DNA of 64,000 bases, from the NCBI RefSeq assembly GCF_950023065.1, contig NC_088680.1:71647350-71711349 (forward strand). Reading direction: 5' to 3'. Under the pieces are notes generated by a model that worked only from the letters and a program-made list of their open reading frames with translations, did no database searches and was not told the DNA's origin. Positions within the stretch are counted from its first letter, which is position 1; each line of letters starts with the position of its first letter. Source of the DNA: Planococcus citri (lineage: Eukaryota > Arthropoda > Insecta > Hemiptera > Pseudococcidae). Shown piece by piece: positions 49,608-60,232 of the stretch. The position numbers and the translations under genes were made by a program.

Positions 49608-50342
49608 CAGGATGTCCACTCATTTCTGGAAATGATTTTCCCTGACTTTTCCAGGTTTTCCAGACCAATTTTTTCATTTTTCAAAATGTTCTATGCTTAC
49701 CCCATACTTGAATTGAGGAAGTTTTTTTGGCGGTGGGAGGGGGGAGAGGTGTAATTTTTTTTCATAAGCTTCCCTTCGAACTGGTTACTTCTTCGGATAC
49801 AAAAAACAACCTGCATCAAGTTTGGCCAATTGATACAATATTCATACGAGTATGACTGACTTATGAAAATTTTTCTTTTCTTTTTTATTGGTACATACAG
49901 TATTTTGGAGGCTTCAAAATATGAAATTTATTCATTTCAAAAGGAGAAAAAAATTGGCCCAAGCGAAACGAGTGCGAAAGCTTCTGAAAATTTGCATTTC
50001 GAGAGGCATAAGAACGAGGTTTTTTAAAGTGAGGACGAGTAGTTTTTTTGGCTTTTAAGATTTTAGAAGATATTTTTTTTGAAGGAAGTTGATTTTGAAA
50101 AAGAAAACATGCCTATGCGAGGGCGAAAGCTTTTGTAAATTTGTGTTTCGAGAAGTAAAAAATGATGTCTTCCTTTCATCACAGGTCCTTATCTAAAATT
50201 TGCAATTGATCATTTTTTCAAAATTTCAAGGATTTTGTGTGAAAATTACGAAATTCCCCGACTTTTTTCTGACTTTTCCAGACCGATCAAATTCCCTGAC
50301 TTTTCTAGGTTTTCCAGGTTTTCCAGGCTTGTGGACACCCTG
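49608..50342. mobile_element. Probable hAT-like miniature element with CAGGRTGTCCAC ends
   Basis: The left end is CAGGATGTCCACTCATTTCTGG. The inverted right end is CAGGGTGTCCACAAGCCTGG. Both arms continue with TGACTTTTCCAGGTTTTCC words. The inside has two related stretches carrying GCGAAAGCTT and TTTCGAGA (near 49975 and 50120). The flanks share AATT but no clean 8-bp duplication. Sequences with these ends are widespread animal repeats. Confidence 0.55.
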
Positions 50343-53300
50343 AAATTGCTCGTACTAATTCACGAAAAATTACCAGTAATTTTTTAAAATTAAATGTGAT
50401 TTGTCAGATAATACTGTAGGTAAAAAATTAGATTTTCTAAATAGGTACTGAAAACTGAGCAAATTTTCTAAAGTTTTAAGAAGCCAGGCATAATTTATTA
50501 AGAATTCAACAACCCCCCACCACAGTTTTTTCGATAATCTCTCCATCACACTCCATCACAGTGAGGTGGGAAGTTTACGAAAATTGTACAATCAAAATTG
50601 AATGAATAAGTAAATATCATAAAAATTGTTGAACTGGTGGGTCAGTTAAAAAAATTGCTAAACCTTCCAATAGAGAAAAAATTCTCGACTATTGAAATAA
50701 AAAAACAAAAATTTCCAATTGCTCTAACTCGGTTTGTTTACGCGTGCTTTCGTCCATTCGAAGTTTACAACTTGAAATGTATTATTTAGCCCTATTGTCC
50801 TTGATTATATGCGTTTTTTCGTCGAGAAAAAGGAGAAAGAAACGGCTGGGAATCGCATGTTTTCAGCCATCGACGACTCGGTTCGCGTGTTTTATTTCTA
50901 TCCCTTTTCAATCAATTCAACTCGATTGGATTTCGAATCGCGATTTACGACTTTGGATGGAAAAGAAGTAGGCAATCCGTATAGGGTGAAGTTCGGCACT
51001 AGCCTATAAAGGCGTAGTAGAAATATGTGTGGATCTAGGTTCACTCTCGCTAATTTTAAACACAAATCTGTTACTTTTGCACTACATACTAACTTTTCAA
51101 CGTCGTTGCTCTCAAAATGGCTCGGAATAAAAAAATCACACGTATTAAAAGAAGGAAATACTGGCTGGATACAGGCGCATCGTGGTCTCGAAATCGAACA
51201 CCAATATTTTTCATAGATACTCGTATTACGCGAAAATAAACTTCATTTATCAGATACCCAAAACTTTGCGACAAAATACTCGTAATGATATCACGTAGTA
51301 ATACACAAAGGATCTTCAAAGCGAAGCTATATCATACTCGTAGTCGTATCTGCTGCTGCTGGCGAAAACAGATTGGAAACTCGTCGGCCGTTCGAATTTC
51401 AAGCACCTCTACCTACCCTTTTCTGCGACACGATTCTCGAAATTTTCCGTTAATCGGGGGATCGGAGGATGGGGGAAAAACGCAGAACACGAGTAGATAC
51501 GAGTATAAGCTTACGAAAAACGGTAATTGGATCGTTACTGCGGCGAGTAATTTTTTTCCACTGGAAACCTTTGATATTAATAACTAAATATATAACGCAG
51601 TTAATATGTGATTAACTAGCCGACCTTTTCTTCGTTAATTGACATTTTGACGTCGACAAGATACCTCGAAATAATTACAATAATGTTCTCCCTTCGACCC
51701 TTTGACCAGTCCTTAAACCTCGACTATACTACAACTAACATACGAGTATAATAATGTTCTGTCGATGTCGCTTCGCCGCTCCTCCGCTCCTCCGCCGCAA
51801 TTTGATCGATTTTTTCCCATTTCCACTACCTAGCGTCGGCGGCGGTCGCTTCGACCGCACAGGCACAGGCAAAAGCGAAATTCAGTTCAACGAGAACGAC
51901 GATATCAATACATTTTCGTGGCATTATCGAATTTATCAAGTAGTCATTTTCATTATACACGGCTTTGAAAATAGCACATAATAGCTACACGAGTAGAAGG
52001 TGGGAAGACTGGCATGGAAGGTAGCAAGGTACCTAGCAAGGTACAGGTAGGTAGGTTTGGCTGTCGCACGTTATTGCCTGACACGAGTACAACATACATT
52101 TACCTACATACAATGTTGTCCGGCCTGTGCCCGCGTCCTTCTACCTGTCCCCATGTATACAGCGCAAATTACACAGTGCAGGGGCAGGCTGCAGGGTGAA
52201 GGACGATGGGAAATGGAAGGGAGCAGGGTGCCAGTGCCAGTGCCACAGACACACGATGTGACACGAAAGTCAAGACCGCTCGAAAATAACTCGACGACTG
52301 GCGGAAAATGGAAAACTCGTATCCCTTTTTCTCCCCCTGCAAGCATTCCATCATTCTCATTCTCGAACCCCCCCCCCCTCCAGAAGAAAATGTTTGAAAA
52401 AAATACGCACACCTGTCATCGCGACATTGTGAGAAATGCAACATTTTTGACCCACGCTCTGTGGTAAAGAACAGCTCATCTTCCAGGGAGTACATTTCAA
52501 AAACTGAAATCACGATGCCAAAATTGAAAGCATTAATCGTGCAAACACACATCGTCGTCGATGGAACAGCTTTCATTCTGCGTATCGTATCATTTAACAG
52601 TAGGATTTTTCCAGCGTAATGCGTGAAATCGATTCGACCAGTTAGAAAACTTTCGTAGCACACTGTAGACGAAATTAGCGTGTTGCATGACGAAGAGCTG
52701 ACAATTCTCTCGAATAAAATTAACTCGTTGATGCGAACAAGTTTTTATTTTTGAAAATTTTCGCATTGTCTGCGTTATTTTTGGCGTTGATTCAACGTGC
52801 GCGTGCTTCGCTTCGATGATATGCGTATTATGTAGAATGTAGTAAATGCACGTTCTACATTACTCCCAACTCGAGTACGAGTACATAGACATTCTACTAG
52901 CTTGCCATAGCTAAAGCTATGAGCTATGAATACGAAGTTACCGACTTCGTCGTTGAGATTTACTTAGTATGTATGTACGTAGGTATGTACGAATTGAGCT
53001 TTTGTTTTACTCGCGAGCGTGTTGGACTGCTTTGGTTTTTATTTCATTCGGATGTTTGGTCGTAGTAAACAAACTACGTGTATCATCGAACGAAATCTGC
53101 ATTGCCAAAATACACGCGACTCCGAATTAGTTTGAAAACATTTGCAAGATTACTTTTACCCCTTCAATCACATCGAAGCCTTTCTTGCGCTTGATTTGAT
53201 TGCTTTTGGAAATAAGCGAACTATATAGTACAATAGGTTGCAAAAAAAATGTAGCCCCTAAGAGAATACTACATATACGAGTACGACAAAGAATACAAAA

Positions 53301-53530
53301 GACCAGAGCACGTATGTACCTACTACCTACCTAGTACCTACCTACCAGAATATCGATGATTTGCTCAGAATTCATAAAACAACAAGAGAGATCTTTGAAT
53401 TTAAACAAAAATTCGCATTTGGTAAAAAATTACTCTCGGTGTTCCGGAATTAAGCACAAAATTTTGTTTGAAATTTTCAAAATTCACCTCTTACACATTT
53501 TCAAAGTTTTACTCAGGTTTTTTTTCTCAT
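50343..53530. other. Unannotated sequence, nothing identified
   Basis: Short frames only. CG-richer stretches at 51770-51900 and 52100-52250 hold no recognisable protein. (TACC)-type short repeats lie at 53315-53345. Confidence 0.4.
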
Positions 53531-53538
53531 ATCCGGTC

Positions 53539-53948
53539 CAGGGCTGTTAAATTACCGTAATTTATTCGCTGGTAAAATACGGCAGTAACATACGGTATTT
53601 TACGGTATTTATGGTATTTTACCATTTTGGATATGAAGAGTTATTTATAGTTTGACATCGAAGTTCTGAACTTCTGACCTGCCTCTGAAGTAAATTTTCA
53701 TCTGTTTTAGGTGTTGTTAGAGATTATAGGAAATTTTCATGGACATTTTTTGGAAATTTATGGGGAAAATTTTTGGTACCTTTCAAATCATAAATTTCCA
53801 TGGAAATTTGGGAATTTATGAAGGAAAGATGAAAAAAAAAGTGTTCAATTGGCTTTTTGGTAAATTATGGTAAAATACAGTAATAAACTTTTGGTAAAAT
53901 ACCATAATACTGCCGTAATGTACCAACATAAATTACCTTACAGCCCTG
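53539..53948. mobile_element. hAT-like miniature element, CAGGGCTGTAA family, copy 2 (inverted)
   Basis: It starts CAGGGCTGTTAAATTACCGT and ends AATTACCTTACAGCCCTG, the reverse orientation of 20798-21177. Flanks ATCCGGTC (53531-53538) and ATCTGGTC (53949-53956) match at 7 of 8 positions, a hAT-length target duplication with one change. No coding frame. It landed just 3' of the LINE fragment. Confidence 0.75.
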
Positions 53949-54128
53949 ATCTGGTCGACATGTCTAAATTAACATGAAAAACTCAATCTAAATCTTAATC
54001 TACATCTAGATCTAAATACCCCTCTCCTGCCAGTACTCCAGGAATCTAACTGCTTCATCATCAAGTGTCCTATTTAATTTTCCAGGATCGATTTTTCCTG
54101 ATAATTCACACACAAATAAGTGTCTGTC

Positions 54129-54852
54129 AGTCTAAACATCGCTGCATTCACACAGATCATCATCAGCCAACTGCCATCCATGAAGGTTGTACTTTGACCT
54201 TGTGACTCCACTCCTCAATCTGTTAAGTGTTTTCCACTGTCCATATTTCAAGTATTCTCCACTTGGTAGGGCTTCCTGCCTAGTTCTTCCCTGGCCACCT
54301 GCATTCCATATGCGACATCTATCTGTGCTAGGAGTATCTTTTAGTTCTTCAACTGTTTTCATGAAACTGTGTTTAGATCTGTGAAGGTGAGGCGGGTTTC
54401 TGCCAGTTCTTCATACCTATACATAGGATGCAACAGATTCTTTAGCATCTTTGTCTTCTCTACCATGGATGCAACTTCATGTCTGACTGCTGGTGGGGCA
54501 ATTCCACTCAACACATATAGGTTATTCAATGGTGTTGGGCGTAAGCACCCTGTCACCAATCTACGTGCTTCGTTTAAGGGTATATCAACTTTGCTTGCAT
54601 GTGCTGAATGACTCCAAACAGGGCAGGCATACTCTCCCACTGAATAGCACAGTGCCAGTGCAGATGCTCTCATAACTTGGGGCTTAGCTTCCTAACTGCT
54701 GCCTGCTAGTTTGCGAATTATATTTGTTCTGGCTGCAACTTTCATTTTAGTTGCCTCACAGTGCCTTTTGTAGGTCAAGGACCTATCTAGGGTTACACCC
54801 AGGTATTTGGGGTTATCTGCATGCTTCAGATCTGTTCCACCCCATCGAATAT
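54129..54852 (-). pseudogene. C-terminal part of the LINE reverse transcriptase, broken
   Basis: This continues the reverse transcriptase in new frames. A YLGVTLDRSLTYKRHCE block (54770-54830 region) follows a WGGT motif, then CYSVGEYACPVWSHSAHASK in the 54673-54359 frame. It ends with a Cys-X-Cys ... His-X-X-X-Cys zinc-finger-like tail at about 54105-54150, common at jockey-type C-termini. Lesions: a stop at 54692-54694 where a Trp is usual, a frameshift near 54355, and a stop at 54129-54131 inside the Cys/His motif. With the upstream shift this makes four breaks, so the copy is long dead. Confidence 0.8.
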
Positions 54853-55554
54853 TCAATTGTCGCTTTGCTTCGCGATTTCTGAGATGAAAAGAGCATGTCT
54901 CTGTCTTTGTTGGATTTGGTTTGAGGTGGTTACCTTATAGTATGTGTCCAGTTCTTCTATAGCCTGGTTTAGTGTGCCCTCCACCTCCGCAAACGTATCA
55001 TGTTGGGCAGTTAGTGTACGATCATCTGCATACAGAAAGTGGTTAGTATCTGGTCCAATTGGTTGGTCATTGGTGTAAATGTTGAAGAGAATTGGTGACA
55101 AAACACTGCCCTGAGGCAATCCATTCTTTTGCCACCTCCAGGTGCTATTTTCACCATAGAGTGTCACATAGAATGTTCTGTCTTTCATCAACATAGTGAC
55201 TATCTGTGTAAATTTAAAATCCTTTGTGAGTTGGTACACCTTATACTGGAGTAGTCTGTGGCACACCGTGTCAAAAGCTGCTGTGAGGTCGACAAACACT
55301 ACTCTAGTGACTTTCTTCTTTTCAAAGCCATCTTCAATGAGCTGTGTTAAGTGTAATATCTGGCCAGTGCATGATTTTCCTGGTCTAAATCCAGCCTGCT
55401 GTCTGATCAGCCCCTCATCTATACAGTCAGCCATGCGCTTTGAAATGACTCTTTCAAAAATCTTGTATAGGTGACACAACAGGGAGATAGGCCTGTAATT
55501 CTTTGGGTCATTTGCATCCTTGCCTGGTTTCTGTATGCTAATTGATTTCCTAGT
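54853..55554 (-). pseudogene. Reverse-transcriptase domain of the LINE, broken
   Basis: This part encodes the palm of a non-LTR reverse transcriptase. Counting from the TTG codon at 55479, QAGFRPGKS is at residues 28-36, the first catalytic aspartate motif FVDLTAAFD at 62-70, LPQGSVLSP at 121-129 and the catalytic FLYADD at 148-153. All key residues survive, and the order matches the jockey clade. There is no genuine ATG: the frame continues upstream to 55554. A frameshift near 54920-54932 diverts the end of the frame, and the expected sequence carries on in another frame. The gene would copy element RNA at the nicked target. As it stands it cannot give a full protein. Confidence 0.85.
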
Positions 55555-55557
55555 TCA

Positions 55558-56879
55558 ATGGTTTCCTTTTGCTCAGGCAGATGGAAACAATTCGAAAAAT
55601 CAGGGGCGATTTTTTTCTCGATATTCGGGAGGTTATTTGGAAAAATTATGCAGTAGAAATGGAGACTTCTGTTTCATTTAATAAGTGTAGTACCTAACAT
55701 AGGAACATTGCAGGTGTCTGTTATAGGGGTACCAACGTTGCTCGAGAAACCAAAAGAGGTGTTTTTGTGAAAAAAAAAAAAAAAAAAAAACTCTACATTC
55801 GTCACATTTAAAAATTTTTTTTCAACTTCGGGTCGGAGGCTCATTTTAACCTAGCGAGGAAAAAAATAGGGAATGATTTTTTCATAAAATCGAACAACTT
55901 TAGGGGATGATTTGGGACAAACTGGAACACAGGATACTTCTTACACTCAAAAAGTTTTTCATCAAAAGAAAAACTAGGACACTTTTTCATTCTGGTAGAT
56001 ATTCTGCGGATTTTCCCACTTACAAATACGAAAATGTTGAACATGGCATGTTAATTGACAGAAAAAGTTGTCAAAACAATGTAATCCTTAGGTACGTATA
56101 AGTTCGTGGTAAATTTAGTTGAAAATTTTTAATAAATTCCTAACCACGTTTCGAATATAAAACAACGGGGGAAAAAAAGGCGAAGAAAAACGTTCCAACA
56201 TTTTAGTAGTTATTATTTTCATTTCAAAACGAAGGGGAGAAAATCATTATTTTTTCATCGCAAGATGGCACGCGCTAAACAGCGCCAATAAAAAGGCACC
56301 GCAGAGTACGAGTATACTATGCAGTTTTCGTAATGAAAAAAAAGTAGGTACCTATCCTTATCCATATTTGTTGGCAACGAAACGACGCGGTGCGGCGGTG
56401 GAAGGATAAAAGCGACTATGTCATTGAAATCTCTACCGGGTCACCGCATTGCTGGGGCAGATCTCACCTTTTCTTTATTTTCTCCTCGTGTAGGGCTCCG
56501 GGCTCGTACTGCATGTAAAAGTCGTTTAAAAAGGTCGTTAAATTTGTCACGAAATTCTTTTTCTTTTTTTTTTGAATACCCACGTCTTGTTTATCAAAAT
56601 CCTTCGATAAGCCAATTTTCATTTGAAAATCCGCCTCGTTTGTATATGTATTATTGGATGATGAAAAATTCAGAACAAAAAAATTAGGTAAAAGAAGAAG
56701 CAAACACGACCATTTAAACGAATATCTGTACGTCTACGTATAAATTGTGCTTTTTACCTACCTACAATAGGAAGGTCTTAGGTATACCACTGTGAGAGTA
56801 TGAAGTAGAGAAAAAATAAGAGGAAAAATGAAATATCTGCAACGCGTTTGTGTAAAACATGGTGATGGGGATGGCGGTG
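55558..56879. other. Unannotated sequence 5' of the CaMKII GC-rich patch
   Basis: A stretch at 55860-55915 resembles 28335-28385 (ATTTTTTCATAAAATCGAACAA against GTTTTCTCATAAAATCCAACAA), so part is dispersed repeat. No gene seen. Confidence 0.4.
55770..55790 (+). repeat. Poly(A) tract of 21
   Basis: A run of A in AT-rich sequence, not attached to a recognised retroelement. Confidence 0.85.
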
Positions 56880-57420
56880 ACTGAAGGTGCGGTGCGGTAC
56901 GGTGCGGCGTCAATTTGGACATAGAAGGAAAATTGCTGGGTGCTTTTGATCTTTCACTACAACGCTATCACGTTGATATCATCCTTCTCTAGAAAGGACA
57001 AAGACTTTACAACCTTCTACACGACATTTTCTCGATTACGCCGCGCCGCCGCCGGCTGTTGGCGCGAGCGCGGCGGCGGCTGCGGCGTGCCGAAGCGTTC
57101 GAGCTTTTCATCGCTGTTTTTCGTATTATTTCGGGGCCATGTTTGCGGCTTCTTCGTGCCATGCTTGATGCAGTGTGCCGTGTAGTGTGTACTGTGTACT
57201 ATATTTTTCTTCTTAATAAGTCGGAGGCCGTGGATCTTCTTTTCTATTTACGCCGGCGGCTACGTAATTTTCCTTTTACGTACGTATCTTGATTCGGCGA
57301 ATTGTTTTTTTCTTTTGCCTCGCCTCGCCTTGCCTTGCCTTGCCTTTTCAACCTCTTTGCCTTTCGCGAGCTCGTTCTTCGCCTTTGAACGTATAACGTA
57401 CCGCCGCCGCCGCCAAAGGT
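56880..57420 (+). promoter_or_regulatory. GC-rich patch, likely CaMKII promoter or non-coding first exon
   Basis: This is one of the few GC-rich stretches in an otherwise AT-rich window. It holds GTGCGG repeats near 56890, a (CGC/CCG)-rich block at 57041-57090, a GCCTC/GCCTT run at 57317-57346 and a CCG run near 57402-57413. It lies just 5' of the spliced CaMKII start exon, where a promoter and 5'UTR exon belong. No TATA box or exact transcription start could be fixed. Open frames through it look like by-products of GC content. Confidence 0.35.
57317..57346. repeat. (GCCTC/GCCTT)n short tandem repeat
   Basis: Six five-base units in the GC-rich patch upstream of the CaMKII start exon. Confidence 0.8.
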
Positions 57421-57622
57421 ACAAAGGTTACAGGTGTCGTTATCTGAGCCTTTTTTTTCTCTTCTTCTCCTTCTCTGTTCTCGAATCGATTTCGTGTGCG
57501 CGCTCTTTCTCATATTATAGAATTATTTTTAGCATACGTATTTACGTTATTAGATTACAAGGTTCGCCTTGCATTTTCTATTTCTCTTTTTTTCCCTCTA
57601 TATTCGTCCTTTTTTTTGTATG

Positions 57623-57656
57623 TACTAACTCTTTTCGTCGATTTTCTTTGTTGCAG
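57623..57656 (+). promoter_or_regulatory. 3' splice site: branch point, pyrimidine tract and acceptor
   Basis: TACTAAC at 57623-57629 is followed by a T/C-rich run and TTTCTTTGTTGCAG ending at 57656. Spacing from branch A to AG is about 28 nt, ideal for animal introns. It lies directly 5' of the CaMKII start exon and implies an intron in the 5'UTR. Possible donors for that intron are GT at 57419 (after CCAAAG), 57426 and 57433 (after TTACAG), which would make it about 220-240 bp. The donor choice is inference. Confidence 0.6.
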
Positions 57657-57721
57657 TTGTCGAAAGCACGGTTTATTTTTGGATTGGAAACGCGCTATTT
57701 ACTTAAACACAAGAAGTCGGT
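57657..57721 (+). other. CaMKII: 5'UTR part of the CaMKII start exon
   Basis: This stretch runs from the inferred 3' splice site (TTGCAG, ending 57656) to the start codon at 57722. Upstream in the intron are a perfect branch-point heptamer TACTAAC at 57623-57629 and the pyrimidine tract TTTTCTTTG, so a non-coding upstream exon is expected. An in-frame stop upstream was not checked exhaustively. The ATG context GTCGGTATGA is not a strong Kozak match, but the peptide leaves little doubt about the start. Confidence 0.6.
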
Positions 57722-57786
57722 ATGACTTCTACTGCACCATGCACACGATTCAGCGATAACTACGAATTAAAAGAAGAACTAGGAAA
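57722..57786 (+). CDS. CaMKII: First coding exon of CaMKII (calcium/calmodulin-dependent protein kinase II), partial gene
   Basis: The ATG at 57722 opens 21 full codons plus two bases: Met-Thr-Ser-Thr-Ala-Pro-Cys-Thr-Arg-Phe-Ser-Asp-Asn-Tyr, then a Glu-rich stretch ending Glu-Glu-Leu-Gly, and a split Lys codon. The CTRFSDNY block followed by EELGK is the hallmark N-terminus of animal CaMKII, just before the glycine-rich ATP loop. It is closer to the insect than to the vertebrate form. The exon ends at AA with intron GTAAGTAA from 57787, a phase-2 junction that would complete Lys with the next exon. CaMKII is a multimeric cytosolic and synaptic Ser/Thr kinase activated by Ca2+/calmodulin. Only the extreme N-terminus is here: the kinase core, regulatory segment and association domain must lie beyond 64000. 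No exon matching the GAFS glycine loop was found downstream, so intron 1 exceeds 6.2 kb and hosts two fold-back elements. Identification is by recalled family sequence, not by a search. Confidence 0.85.
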
Positions 57787-58581
57787 GTAAGTAATTTTTA
57801 ATTTATACGCCAATACCTCGTATATCGTAGGAACCCGATAGCTATGTCATTTCGCACTTATATAATACCTCGCTCGTCTCGCTTCATCAATTTACACCTG
57901 CGGCTGCAGCACGAGCTTTTACTCAAGGTCTTAAAACTTGCGTTGTTATTAGGATTAAGAATAGGTAGTGTCACTTTGTGTTTTTTTTTTTTGCATAATA
58001 CTGCAATCAATGCCGCATCACCTTGCGTGAGTTTTCGTTTCAACTGTTAATATTTCACACATGGCTTACCTTTGGCTGACCTCGCGAATTATTCATCGTA
58101 AATAAAAAATTTTTAAAAATTTATCGACCGTTGAAATGCGTTGGAATTTCACGACGAAAGACATTTACGAGTAAAATCATTCAAATTTACCAAAATCGTA
58201 GATAAATTTTGCGGAAATTGGTCAAAATTCAACGAAAATTGCTTAAAACATCGCTATTGGAAGTTGGATCACGTTTAAATTACATCAAAATATTTGAAAT
58301 CATAAAAAATTACAACGAACTGATGACATTTTCGTAAAATTCAGTGAAATTTGGCGAAACCTGTTCAAAGCAGCTTTAAAACGTGTTTAAAAATGACATC
58401 AAAACATTCAAGAAGCATTTATTCATTCATAATTTCCAAAAAACTGAAGAAATTTCACCAAAAGTAGGAAAAATTTATCAAAATTTTCATAAAATACCGT
58501 GAAACTTGTTGAAAATAAAATTAAAACGCTCGAACATTATTATTAATGATTTAATTTATCAACTTTGATGGGTGGGAGGTA
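57787..58581 (+). other. CaMKII intron 1, proximal part, no feature seen
   Basis: The segment starts with the GTAAGTAATTTT donor and becomes AT-rich. There is a weakly repetitive run of short AAAATT-type words at 58130-58520, common across the window. No exon, RNA gene or element boundary could be supported before the fold-back element that begins at 58582. Confidence 0.5.
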
Positions 58582-60098
58582 GTCGGGGAGCCCGCTTAAG
58601 GATAAATTGCACCCCCCCTCGTCGATCCTCCGGGACAACTTTTTTCTAAAATAAAGGGGGAGGCCTAAGGAACATTTCTAGCCCTTGTACTCAAAAAAAA
58701 AGTGGTCTTACATACAAAATTGACAGGTCAGCCGAAATTGCAGATTTTACGTTCCAACATAAGACTTGCACAACATTTTTCAAACCATACAAACGTAGAT
58801 CGAAAGATCAGGCAAAAATTTATCACCTGTCACAATTTCAAGTGCTGAAGTGCGTTTTTCGATTTTTGGTGAATTTTTGAAAATCAAATTTAGGCCAAAA
58901 TGAGGAAAAAAATCAAAATTTTACCAAATGGACCAAGAAAGCTACAATTTTGGATACACCCTATTTTCGACATGCCGAATCGATCGGAAACGATTTCAAC
59001 CCGTTTTGAGCAGTTCTGGAGCCTCCAGCAGATTTTTGAAACTCGAAATTCACACAAAGTTTCACCAAAATGGAGTTGGAAAGCTGAAATTTATTCGGCA
59101 AACTAATTTCAATACACTACGAAGTCAACTGCAGGGGGATTTGAAATCGTTTTGGAGCCTCCAGCGACTTTTTGAAAATTCTTGAAGTCTCCAGCAGATT
59201 TTTGAAACTTTAAATTTCCACAAAATTTCATCAAATGGAGATGGAAAGCTGAAATTTACTCTACACTCCAATTTTAACACCCACTGAAGACGACTTCAGG
59301 TGGGTTCAAAGCATTTTGGAGCCTCCAGCGACTTTTTGAAAATTACTGGAGCCTCCAGTAGATTTTTGAAAATTTAAATTTCCTAAAAATTTCATCAAAC
59401 GAGATGGAAAGTCAAAATTCATTCTGCAAACTAATTTTAATACGCTACGAAGTCGTCTGCTGGTGGAATTCAAAGTTATGGTTTTTTTTTTTGAAAAATT
59501 GAAATTTCCAACAAGTAGCTGGAAGCTTCAAAACCATTTAAAACCACCATGTAGTCGACTTCATATCGTATTGAAATTAGTATGCGAAGTAAATTTCTGC
59601 TTTCCAACTCCATTTTGGTGAAATTTTGAGTGAATTTCGAGTTTCAAAAATCTGCTGGAGGCTCCAGAACTGCTCAAAACGGGTTGAAACCGTGTCGAAA
59701 ATAGGGTATATCCCAAATTGTAGCTTGCTTGGTCAATTTGGTAAAATTTTGATTTTTTCCCTCATTTTTTGCCTAAATTTGATTTTCAAAAATTCACCAA
59801 AAATCGAAAAACGCACTTTAGCACTTCAAATTGTGACAGGTGATAAATTTTTGCATGATCTTTCGATCTACCTTTGTAAAGTTTGAAAAAGTTTGTGCAA
59901 GTCCTATGTTAAAACGCAAAATCTGCGATTTCGGCTTACCTGTCAATCAAAATGGCCGCCATTTTGTATGTAGAGCCACCTTTTTTTCTGAGTACAAGGG
60001 CTAGAAATGTTCCTTAGGACTCCCTCTTTAAAAAAAAGTTGTCCCGGAGGATCGACCGGGGGGGGGGGTGCAATTTATCCTTAAACGGGCTCCCCGAC
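58582..60098. mobile_element. Family A fold-back element with exchanged terminal repeats, copy 4
   Basis: The ends are GTCGGGGAGCCCGCTTAAGG and, inverted, GTCGGGGAGCCCGTTTAAGG, each leading to ATAAATTGCACC and a C/G tract. TA flanks at 58580-58581 and 60099-60100. From the C/G tract inward it is plain family A (TCGATCCTCCGGGACAAC, GGTCAGCCGAAAT, CTGGAGCCTCCAG modules). It lies in CaMKII intron 1. No coding frame. Confidence 0.8.
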
Positions 60099-60232
60099 TA
60101 AGGTGGAAAATTCCAACTTTGGAAAATAAGGTACACTCTAACATCATTGAAAATGATTAAAAAATAATGAAATTTCGCTAAAAGTTTACAAAACTTGGCT
60201 GAAATTGTAACAAAACATTGAAAAATTGATTA

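Larger units (their letters stand above)
53981..55554 (-). mobile_element. 5'-truncated jockey-like non-LTR retrotransposon (LINE) fragment
   Basis: On the - strand the element runs from a reverse-transcriptase N-part (Lys-Pro-Gly-Lys then NYRPISLL, near 55530-55490) through the palm, thumb and C-terminal region. It ends in an ATCTAAAT-type repetitive tail at 53981-54018. The endonuclease and any ORF1 are missing, typical of incomplete target-primed reverse transcription. The frame is closed upstream by a stop at 55555-55557. No target duplication was identified. Confidence 0.85.
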
